From Isohypsibius dastychi (Eukaryota > Tardigrada > Eutardigrada > Parachela > Isohypsibiidae), in the NCBI GenBank assembly GCA_034696485.1, contig JAQIWT010001389.1, positions 1 through 10,985 on the forward strand: a DNA stretch of 10,985 nucleotides, in the 5' to 3' direction. The notes below the pieces were generated by a model, which did not search any database, was not told where the DNA came from, and saw nothing but the letters and a program-made list of their open reading frames with translations. This document shows, piece after piece, positions 1 through 7,534 of this stretch; position 1 is the stretch's first letter, and every line of letters starts with the position of its first letter. Position numbers and translations under genes: made by a program.

Positions 1-50
1 CCAAGCCAACCAAATCCAGCCCAATCAACCAAGCCAGGCCCAGCCAAGTC
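1..50. repeat. CCAAN-type short tandem repeat at the window edge
   Basis: The first 50 bases are almost entirely degenerate 4-6 base units of the type CCAAG, CCAAC, CCAGC and CCAAT, with nearly no G runs on this strand. The unit drifts, so this is an old or imperfect microsatellite. It starts at the window boundary, so its true length is unknown. No coding or structural role is evident. Confidence 0.6.
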
Positions 51-1246
51 ATAAGATATTCTTTGTGTGGCATGGTTGTAAAGTTAGCGGCATTCTTCTG
101 GAAGAAGATGACGGCCCACGACGCGCCCTCAACCTTTCCAGTTGACTTAATTATATGTTCTAAACCTTTTTCCCGGTGCTTTCTCAAAGAAAAAAAAGAG
201 TCTGGTTTTTCTTACATACATTTTAGCTCTTTTTTCTGGGCTTTAGCTAAAAACGACAAGGTGCTGAAGGTAATAATAGACCCATGTTATGAGGGGGGAC
301 AATATATGCGCATCCCTGAGGATGCGGACATATCGGAAAGGTGTCCAAACACTTTTTTCCTCTCTTGTTGGACAAAAGACAAACTTTTCCCCTGTCACAA
401 ACAGAACATTCTATTGGGCCCACAAGTGGACGCAGTATCTGCAATTAAACGATTTGTCGGATGGGCTGGACAGGTTGCCCTTTGAGCTGGTGAAGCTTCC
501 ATGCCAAGTTTCCGAAACCAAAAGTTGTGCGAAAGGTCACCGGTTGCAGAACTTCGCGGACTAATAGTGTCGAGAAGCAGCGTTAATTTGTGATGTCACT
601 TCACACAAAGGAAGACTAACCAAAACGTTCATAGCTTCGTTTGAACCCACCGATTTATATTTCGCCGGTTTAAATTTATATTAAGGCTGATTTTTCCTCG
701 TCTTTCCGGACGTCCAAATCTCATTAGCGCACAAGATCAATACACCAGCTCAGTCATTCCTGTAGATTTTGTTAGCCCACATGTATTTTTCTAACAGTGT
801 TTCTGAGCACTGTAAAAAACCCTCTAGCAGTCGTTGATGTCCAGTGGTGATTTCAGACTTTCTTATTTGGTTGTGTGGTAGCGTTCAGAGCTCTCGGGAT
901 TTCCATCATCTGATCTTTGTGAGGCGTTGTCAACCAACCGTTTGAAAAAACGTGCTTACCATCGAAATGCTATTTTATCACTTCGATTACATCCTGTGAT
1001 CCCAGTATTTCTGTACTGTGGAGCGAATTCGAACATTCACGCACACCGTTATTCAAGGTCCCTTCTTACACGCTGATAAGAAACGCACCACTTCTTACTT
1101 TCAAATCTACGGAATTCTTACAATGAAATCTTATCTCCTGACCATTATGATCACGCATAGACAACTCATAATAAAAGCCAATAGCTTCCGGGTTCTGCAT
1201 CGCGGTACTTGCTTTTCGCAAAACTATTCCACATCAAAGTTCCAAA
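51..1246. other. Intergenic region upstream of gene A, no gene supported
   Basis: This 1.2 kb stretch has several open frames of up to about 140 codons, but none shows a recognisable domain, a signal peptide or splice support. It contains an 8-base inverted repeat (221-228 with 245-252) with a 16-base spacer, and AT-rich sequence at 651-685. The last 300 bases probably carry the promoter and leader of gene A. Three WGATAR-type sites (975-980, 1074-1079, 1131-1136) and an A/T-rich TATA-like box near 1171 lie there. Confidence 0.5.
1171..1177 (+). promoter_or_regulatory. Possible TATA-like box of gene A
   Basis: The sequence ATAAAAG lies about 70 bases before the gene A start codon. A transcription start 25-30 bases downstream would fall near 1200 and leave a leader of about 45 bases. 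The same core, ATAAAAGG, precedes gene D on the other strand. No clear initiator accompanies it here, so the call is tentative. Confidence 0.25.
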
Positions 1247-2234
1247 ATGGTGTCCAAGATTCTGGTCTCAGCTCTCCTGACCCTCTCAGTCATCCAGGTC
1301 ACCTTCACCGCACTTCCCCCCAACTACCAATCCCTGACCGCCCAACAGAAGCAAGATGCTCTCTGGAGCGAGATCAACCAGAACGCCTACCCACTGGACG
1401 CCCTCCCAACTGAAAGCGAGGGAGTTTTCTCTCTGCTCTCCATGCTTGTCCCGAGCTACCTTACCCAAGCTTTCACGTGGGTCTCCGATGAAATGATCCA
1501 TGGACGCAAGAAGCTCATCCACACTTACGGAACCGCCGCCAAGATCAGCTTCAACATCAACTCCAGCTCGATCTACACCGGAATCTTCCGACCTGGACAA
1601 TACCCCGGAGTCATTCGATCTTCCGTTGGAGCCATCGATCCCACCAACTTCATCCCTGGAGTCGCTGTTAAGGTCTGTTTTCTCCATGACCTTTCAAAAA
1701 AGTCCCTTAACATTGGTTTTTCAGGTTCTTGTTAATTCCCAGCCATCCGCCAACATGTTCTCCCTTTTCTCTCTCGATGGTCAAGGCGAAAACTTCAATT
1801 ACTTTGAGAACTCTTTTGTGACGACTATTCCCGCACCCAAATCCCTCAAGCTGAAGGTTCTGTCGAAAGTTTTCGCTCTTGGTCTCCTGGCTCTCCCCGG
1901 AGGTTCAAGTGAGCGCCCAGACAGCGAGAACAACTCTCCAGTCTATCAACATGCCCAAATCAACGAGCACCCAGCTGCAGTGTATGCTCCCTACATGGTG
2001 ACCTTCATCCCCAACAAAGCTCTTGGATGGGATGCCAGTGATCGCACTGATTTCCGTGCCAAGCTCGCTGCTGTGGCCCCTAACCAGAAACTGTGGGATG
2101 TCGCAGTTCGACGCACCAAGGACTCCCAGGATGAGGTTATCGGGGAGATTGTCTCGCAAAGTGGATTTGTCGCATCACCCTACCAGGACCAGAGTTTGTA
2201 CTTTGAACACCCCAGCCGAAGATGGAAGGCGTAA
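1247..2234 (+). CDS. Gene A: secreted catalase-fold-like protein, paralogue 1
   Basis: Two exons, 1247-1672 and 1725-2234, join across a 52-base GT-AG intron in phase 0 to give 311 residues. The start has a good context (AAAATGG) and opens a signal peptide (hydrophobic about residues 4-20, likely cut near 21-22), so the product should be secreted. The middle resembles the catalase core by eye. LIHTYG carries His92 where catalase has its distal histidine (VVHAKG), VIRSS around Arg124 resembles VRFST, PGVAVK resembles RGFAVKF, and PSANM (Asn152) sits where the active-site Asn lies. The C-terminus ends at YFEHPSRRW and lacks the RxxxY haem-ligand motif, so catalase activity is doubtful. It shares roughly half its residues with gene C at 4047-5099. 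Retaining the intron would stop translation after 162 residues. The gene structure is secure. The fold assignment rests on motif memory, and a ligand or substrate cannot be named. Confidence 0.85.
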
Positions 2235-2630
2235 AAGTTCTTACATTCGGTAACTTATGTAACTTATCGTGAAGAAGGATTCCAGTGGCTCTTGTATCAT
2301 ACTCGCTTGTCTTTGGTTTGACAATTAGATTTATGGAGTATGGTACTTGAGCTGATGATAAAGTTCGCTGTTGTTCAATTGTTACCTAAATGATAACGCA
2401 GCGGGCACGGTCACAACACGATTTCGATCCAAAGCGTTGCAGCGTGTGACAGCGGGTTCTGAACGCTTCAATGGTCCGCACTCCGCATGGTTGTCTTCAG
2501 TCAATCAATGATTTCTGGCCTGGTCTTGATTGAATCGTCTAACAAATCGCAGTTCAGGAATTCGAGATACGTTTTGAGCATTTTCGCTCGTCTTTTTGGC
2601 GAACAAGCATTGTGTTCCAATCCACCGAAG
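2235..2630. other. Intergenic spacer between genes A and B
   Basis: This spacer holds the 3' untranslated region of gene A and the promoter of gene B. No canonical AATAAA follows the gene A stop; GATAAA at 2357-2362 is a possible weak substitute. A frame open from 2487 runs into gene B, but the upstream part has no recognisable features. No TATA box, RNA gene or clear repeat is seen. Confidence 0.45.
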
Positions 2631-3464
2631 ATGGCTCCCGACAAGAATCTTGCAAAAGCTATTGCCAATCGTGAGAAAGTACTCGCAAATCTATCCCCAT
2701 TCGAGTGCGTGAGCAAGCTGGCGGATGTTATTCAGGAAAAGAAGGATTTACCATATCAGGATAAAAACTACGTGTTTGCTCCTCGCTTCTCCGAAGGTTA
2801 ATTTTCGTCAACTCTGGTAATAAAATTCCAGCTCTTTCTTGCAGATGATGAAGTGATCGTCTGCTCGGGACATTATTATCATGCAACGGTAAATTTTCGT
2901 AAATTTCGTAAAACGATGCTCATCTCGTTGTTTCCCCGTTGTTTCAGAAAAGTAGAAATCGTTTCCTATTAGTACATCCGTTGTTTTTCTTGCAGATTCT
3001 GGCTATCGGAGAGCACAAATGCCCAGAGGTGAAAAAAACCGTCCCCTCATACAAAGTGATATACAAGGGCTGGAAACATCCGTAAGTTTCTGACTTTGGC
3101 CAGAAAACAAATTCGACATTTCTATTTTCAGTGAAAAATCTCGCGAATGGGTCGTTGAATATGATGTGACCGGAATCCACAAGTTTTTCCTCCCGACCGA
3201 GCATCTCATGATCCATTATTACAATGTTCTGAAAGAGTAAGAACCCAATCAGATATCACGAATACAACCGGAAGTCAGTCGGAATATTTTTCGTTATTCA
3301 GAGAGCCGACAAATGCGGAGCGACGTAAAGGGATCTTTTTTTTATCGGATGAAAGACTGTACGAGTTATCGAATGAATGGAAAACCAACTACGAAAAGAA
3401 ATGTCCTGGAACCCCGATGGTCTGCTTCGAAGAATGGATCGGACTACCTCCTCACAAACCGTAA
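2631..3464 (+). CDS. Gene B: chromo-barrel (MRG/MSL3-like) protein without MRG domain
   Basis: Five exons (2631-2796, 2845-2888, 2996-3081, 3132-3236, 3302-3464) are joined by GT-AG introns of 48, 107, 50 and 65 bases and give 187 residues. The ATG has a strong context (AAGATGG). After a 50-residue N-terminal extension, residues 56 to about 130 match the chromo barrel of MRG15/MSL3: DDEVIVC, then GHYYHAT, YKVIYKGW and REWVVEYD. Barrels of this type read methylated histone tails through an aromatic cage, so a nuclear chromatin role is inferred. Tyr67, Tyr93 and Trp96 fit cage positions; the third MRG15 cage Trp seems replaced in the longer KHPEKSRE loop. MRG proteins normally carry a second domain of about 150 residues, and none follows here. 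An alternative 3' splice (donor 3461, acceptor 3526) would swap only the last residues. AATAAA at 3678-3683 is a plausible poly(A) signal. Confidence 0.8.
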
Positions 3465-4046
3465 TCATCTTGTCGCATTTTGAAACTTTTTTGTTGAAAG
3501 CTCAGTATTAGATCAGATCGTTTCAGTTCAGGATCTTTCAATACTTTTTAATTTCTCTCTTGATACATAATACCCGCCGAAAATTTCTTCGAGCCAGTGG
3601 TATATTTTTGCCGGTTTTTCAAAGCTGAAATTAAGAGCCGACTTTATTTGCTGAAGATCAAGTTTTTTAAATATAATAATAAAATGCTCAATATGAATTG
3701 GAAATACTGAACCTTTGTATCCCGGAAGAAATCGTTCACTGAATCAGTTTGCCGTGAATTGTGGTTTGCGAAGATAAGGAATCCTGAACGCATAGACAAC
3801 CAACTAGAGATCAGACTTCACGATATATTTAGATGCAAAAACTTTCTCGATGGCCATACGCCTCTGGCGGTGTTACCTCTGGCGATAGCGCAGTGCAACT
3901 GCAACAAGCTCCTTGAGACCGGCTTTGTTAGATGCTATCTCGCAGTGGGATTTACTGTTCACGTTATCAGTCGTCATCAATTTCTTCCGAAACGCAGCGC
4001 TGAATGCGTATCAGCTGGCATTCTAGTTTCCATCAAAACCAAAATA
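3465..4046. other. 3' region of gene B and promoter of gene C
   Basis: This gene-free stretch holds the gene B trailer, with AATAAA at 3678-3683, and the upstream region of gene C. Two WGATAR sites on the minus strand (3935-3940 and 3964-3969) lie 80-115 bases before the gene C start. TCAGT at 3967-3971 could be an initiator. The gene C frame stays open back to 3759, but that extension has no recognisable motif and would bury the signal peptide. Confidence 0.45.
3678..3683 (+). terminator. Poly(A) signal of gene B
   Basis: A canonical AATAAA hexamer lies about 215 bases after the gene B stop codon in AT-rich sequence. It is the first such hexamer downstream on this strand. Confidence 0.5.
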
Positions 4047-5099
4047 ATGTCTCGATTTTTCGCCGTTATTCTCCTCATCTGCTCATCCGCGCAGATCTGT
4101 TTCTCCACACTCCCTGCTGATTACCAGTCACTTCCAGCTGAAACCAAACAAACTCTTCTATGGAACCAAGTCAACAAGAACGTTTATCCTGAAGACCAGC
4201 TCCCCACCGACGGCGTGAATTTCTTCTCGCTTTTACGCCAACTATGGCCTTCACAGTTAACCTGGGCATTCACCCACACTTCGGATGAGAGAACACCAGG
4301 CAAAGCCAGGATTATCCATCCCTATGGAAGCGTTGCGAAAGTCAAATGGGAAATCTACGGAAATTCGACGTACACTGGAATATTCCGGGCAGGATCGGTC
4401 CATCCCGCCATTTTGCGAGCTTCGATTGCAACTGTTGACAAAACGAACTTCATTCCGGGAATCGCACTGAAGGTTAGTGCCGAAGTCCACTCAGGGCAAG
4501 CATCTCTTTGGCGAAATTGTTTCAACCGAATAGCGTAGATTTTCCGATTGGAATAGACTAGTTTGAAATGTGATTGACCTTTTCAGGTTTTGATCGATGG
4601 GAAACCTTCGGGAAACATGGTGGCACTCAACTCGCTGGATGGTCAAGGCGCTAACAAAAACTTCTTTGCGAAAAAATTCAGCACCATCATTCCCGATTCC
4701 GATTCCTTCTCACTGAAGTTCCTGTCGCGGGTTTTCGCTTATGCTCTGACATTCCTGCCAGGGGGTCCACAAGATCGACCGGAGAACCCAAACAATGTCC
4801 CTGTGTACGAATTGGCCAAGATTGATGAAACTGGTGCGATCATTGCACCGTATGGCGTGACCTTTATTCCGTTGAGTGAAAATGGCTGGGACCCGAAAGA
4901 CCAAACGGATTTCCGGAAGAAACTGGCGGAATTACAGATTGGAACCACGGTGTACTACATTTCGGCACGGCGAACCAGCAGTGATCCGGAGTTGGTTATT
5001 GGAAAGGTCACTCTGGAAAGCCAGTTTGTGGCTTCGTTTTACGGTGATGGTGGACTGTTTTTCCAGCATCCTAGTAAACGCTGGCGAGATACTCGCTGA
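4047..5099 (+). CDS. Gene C: secreted catalase-fold-like protein, paralogue 2
   Basis: Exons 4047-4472 and 4587-5099 join across a 114-base GT-AG intron in phase 0 to give 312 residues. Exon 1 is 426 bases, exactly as in gene A at 1247-1672, and the intron follows the same Lys142 codon, so the two genes share an ancestor. The chosen ATG opens a signal peptide (hydrophobic about residues 4-19). Catalase-like landmarks are shared: IIHPYG with His91, ILRAS with Arg124, PGIALK, PSGNM with Asn152, SLDGQG, and a C-terminal block ending FFQHPSKRW. As in gene A, the chain ends before any proximal Tyr motif. Conservation of the His and Asn argues for kept function, perhaps binding a cofactor or lipid, but this is not known. 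Two overlapping AATAAA signals follow at 5140-5150. Confidence 0.87.
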
Positions 5100-5139
5100 A
5101 TCAACTTGAGTTTTGTCTTCAGTCATTTATTCACAATCG

Positions 5140-5150
5140 AATAAAATAAA
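5140..5150 (+). terminator. Overlapping AATAAA poly(A) signals of gene C
   Basis: AATAAAATAAA contains two overlapping canonical hexamers about 40 bases after the gene C stop codon. The spacing implies a very short 3' untranslated region. Confidence 0.75.
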
Positions 5151-5220
5151 CCTTTATTCCCTGTTGATATTTCGGTTCTGTAGTGTTGGTAATGGTCATA
5201 CATCGCGGCTAACGCATAGG

Positions 5221-5279
5221 GTCCTCCAAAAAAGCTGGAGTTACTCTCGTGATCTACTCCAGCTTTTTTCCTGGTGGAC
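5221..5279. repeat. Inverted repeat / hairpin downstream of gene C
   Basis: Two perfect 14-base arms, 5228-5241 (AAAAAAGCTGGAGT) and 5256-5269 (its reverse complement), enclose a 14-base loop. The pairing continues outward: GTCCTCC at 5221-5227 matches GGTGGAC at 5273-5279 with one mismatch, after a 3-base bulge. It lies about 70 bases past the gene C poly(A) signal. It may be a transcript-end structure, a fold-back element remnant or a small-RNA hairpin. No function is assigned. Confidence 0.75.
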
Positions 5280-5724
5280 ATTCAGTCAAGCGAAACCAGC
5301 TACTGTAGTGCAAACCATTAACCACTGCAACCCGGGTTATCGAATCCTTTTTTTTGTTTACAACAGAATTATCGATGCAGGATGGTAATTCGGATTGAAT
5401 ATGGCTGATTGAACAGGTACTGGCTTCACTCGCAAATTTTTCGGTGGGCAGCAAAGAGCGAATTTGTTCGGTTTTTCCCATCGTTTCCGCAAAATCACTG
5501 ATTAGGCCTCTTGTCGCCGGCTTTGAAGGTCAACATTTGTTTTGTCAACGTGAATTCTGTCTTTTCATTTTTTTGCCATCGAGCAAATGATTTTTTGTTT
5601 CTTAGAACTATCTGTTAAGTCTGTAAACGACGGGGAACCCAACATTAATTTCAATCGTTTTATCCCATCACACGGTCAGTTCAGTTCCTTCTCGATGTTG
5701 GAAATCACAAAAGCTCGAAGTTAA

Positions 5725-5730
5725 TTTATA
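5725..5730 (-). terminator. Possible variant poly(A) signal of gene D
   Basis: On the minus strand TATAAA occurs about 40 bases after the gene D stop codon. No canonical AATAAA was found on this strand between there and the hairpin, so this common variant is the best candidate. Confidence 0.3.
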
Positions 5731-5768
5731 TCGCTGTACTGCCATGTTGCGGTTTAAAAAAAAAAGTC

Positions 5769-6838
5769 TTAACAGCCACTCGGATCAGGAGTACCAGGGA
5801 TCGCGAAAATGGTGAAGATTATCTGGTACTTCTTAAAGCGATTCTGCGCTTGGTCGTTTCCAGGACTCTGACACTCCTCTCCATTGATAGCCTTCGTTGT
5901 CGCATCAAACTGTCCAGAGCTGACACCAGGTGCATTGTGGACACGATCAGACCAATACCAGAGCGCAGTATCCCATGCGACGTCCTCATCGGTTTCTACT
6001 AGCTCTGGATTTACAACCAATCTGTCATTCTGATAGAGTTCTTGCGAGGCCTTTGCGTAATTGGCCAAGCTGAATTAAAAAGAAAATACGATCATGTTGA
6101 GTTTACTAGAGATGTGACACACGTCTTACTTTGTGAGCTGGATGTATCCGCGACCGTAATATTTCCTGTCAGGCGTATCCCCTTCGTAAACCTTTTGCCT
6201 TCCCGCTTCTTCGGTTTTCGTGCTGAAACCTTTGGATTCCTGTAGAAGATTCGCGATGAGCATGGCCACTTCTTTCTTGTCGACAATCCCGCCCCCTTTG
6301 CCGCCTTTAATTCGAGAAATCAGGTTCTCGTACAACTGGGCAGCATTGGGTGGCTCTGGGTAGCCGTTTTCTATGATAGCTCGGACAAATTCGTCCAGTG
6401 TAATCAACGCCGCGCCTAACAAAACATTAAACATAAACAGACTTTGTAAACATTTTGTAAACAAAATCTCTTACCGACAGACGCCGAGGCAGGGGACGCC
6501 GCTGCTGGAATGGTGGCCATAACCACGGAAGCGCCCGATGGTTGAACAGGTGCAGTGGAAACGGCAGGCGCTTGAGCAACGATACTGCTGGATCCCGCCG
6601 ACTGACATCTTCCAAATGTGGCGACAAATGGGGGTGAGCACTTCAGGTTTTTGCAGCATGGAATGCCTTCGTTGCAGGACTCCGTCTCAACACGGCAAGC
6701 TTGCGCCTTTGAAAACAATCAGTTGCTTTACAAATGCGACATGATTGATGAGTGAGTCCAATACTGAAATTATCAGCTTACCTGGTTGCCAGCAGCGATT
6801 AACAGCAAAAAGGTCAAGAGAAGAGAAGTCGAAGCCAT
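5769..6838 (-). CDS. Gene D: secreted knottin-GH19 chitinase
   Basis: Four exons (6838-6782, 6706-6475, 6415-6130, 6069-5769) with introns of 75, 59 and 60 bases give 291 residues. Residues 1-19 form a signal peptide. Cysteines 23, 30, 36, 37, 42 and 53 follow C-x6-C-x5-CC-x4-C-x10-C, the inhibitor-cystine-knot spacing. A Ser/Ala/Pro-rich linker covers residues 54-97. From about 100 the chain matches glycoside hydrolase 19: LLQESKGF with Glu156 as the likely acid catalyst, Glu165/166 as candidate second acids, the signature YYGRGYIQLTN (182-192), NPELV and a TALWYW-type helix, then AINGEEC (252-258). GH19 enzymes cut chitin with inversion. The catalytic motif spans the last intron and is restored by splicing, which supports the model. 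The enzyme probably acts outside the cell in digestion, cuticle turnover or defence. The domain is compact compared with plant enzymes and resembles bacterial-size GH19 domains. Confidence 0.9.
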
Positions 6839-6869
6839 TTTTCCGAAAGTGAGTTCGAGGCTGAGTGAT

Positions 6870-6900
6870 ACTGAAAGCAGCAGCCTATTTCCTTTTATTG
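6870..6900 (-). promoter_or_regulatory. Candidate core promoter of gene D (TATA-like box and initiator)
   Basis: On the minus strand CAATAAAAGG (6900-6891) is followed about 25 bases later by TCAGT (6874-6870), an arthropod-style initiator. This gives a leader of about 34 bases before the ATG at 6838. The spacing suits a TATA-driven gene. Confidence 0.4.
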
Positions 6901-7534
6901 GAATCCGATTCTAATTTGGGGAATGCCAGCGAACACAACTGTAGCCAATCAGTGAAGTTCGTGTGCACGAAGATGTCCGATATTGACGGAAGATACGAGT
7001 TTTGGAACGCATGAACGCATGGATTCTGCCTTGCCTTGTTGTCACCTTCTGGTTCGCAACAAGATAACATCTGGTTCGCACCAACCACACCAAAATGGTA
7101 CCGAAAACAAAAGTCCACCACAATATCGTTTTCTAGCAGAATGGTTCTGTGTAATCGCGGATTGCAATTTTTAAATCTGAACAATAAGAGGTTATGGTAG
7201 GCGCGATTCCGGTCCAGGTCATTCTCGACTGGACCTTATCATTTCTTCGTCGGTTTTTGGCAAGAAGTCGCATTTTATGGGTGCGTTGGAATTTTAATCT
7301 AAAGCAAAAAATGAACACCCATTGGAACATGGACACTGTTCTCTCTACATACGTAATTGTACAGCAAGTTGACATCCAATTGTCAGTGACTGGAATTCTG
7401 CTTCTACATGAATACACTCCCCCTGTCGAAAACAAAAATAAAATAAGGGTCGAATACATTTGGCCGGAAATTGAAGTCGCACAGGATGATGCAGTTCACT
7501 CGTCCTATATGGTTGTGAGATACACCTAGCGTCA
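6901..7534. other. Spacer between genes E and D
   Basis: This stretch holds the trailer of gene E and the upstream region of gene D. Frames of about 110 codons are open on both strands at 7133-7529 but lack any recognisable motif. A perfect 7-base inverted repeat (7211-7217 with 7229-7235, loop of 11) is present. No canonical minus-strand poly(A) hexamer lies close to the gene E stop; CATAAA at 7279-7274 is a distant variant. Confidence 0.45.

Larger units (their letters stand above)
5100..5768. other. Convergent intergenic region between genes C and D
   Basis: Both flanking genes end here. It contains the gene C poly(A) signals, the hairpin at 5221-5279, the 10-base palindrome AACCCGGGTT at 5329-5338, a T8 run at 5348-5355, and a possible minus-strand TATAAA poly(A) variant (5725-5730) for gene D. 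No coding region is supported. Confidence 0.5.

Noticed and set aside
92-106. TTC-TG-GAA palindrome resembling a heat-shock element
   Set aside because: Only one clean inverted pair is present and no gene starts nearby.
63-485. 140-codon open frame in the upstream region
   Set aside because: It has no domain, low-complexity composition and no splice or signal-peptide support, and an overlapping frame is open on the other strand.
1286-1687. 133-codon antisense frame opposite gene A exon 1
   Set aside because: It is a shadow of the gene A coding exon; the sense strand has the signal peptide, the conserved paralogue and the intron.
2487-2630. Upstream in-frame extension of gene B
   Set aside because: The ATG at 2631 has a much better context and starts the alignable protein; the extension has no recognisable feature.
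3759-4046. Upstream in-frame extension of gene C
   Set aside because: It would bury the signal peptide at residue 97, has no match in paralogue gene A, and contains promoter-like sites.
5335-5355. B-box-like GGTTATCGAATCC followed by T8, suggesting a tRNA or Pol III gene
   Set aside because: The B-box spacing is wrong (two extra bases), and no A box or cloverleaf could be found upstream.
7194-7529. 111-codon plus-strand frame and its antisense partner in the E-D spacer
   Set aside because: Neither frame shows a domain or splice support, and their overlap on both strands is expected by chance.
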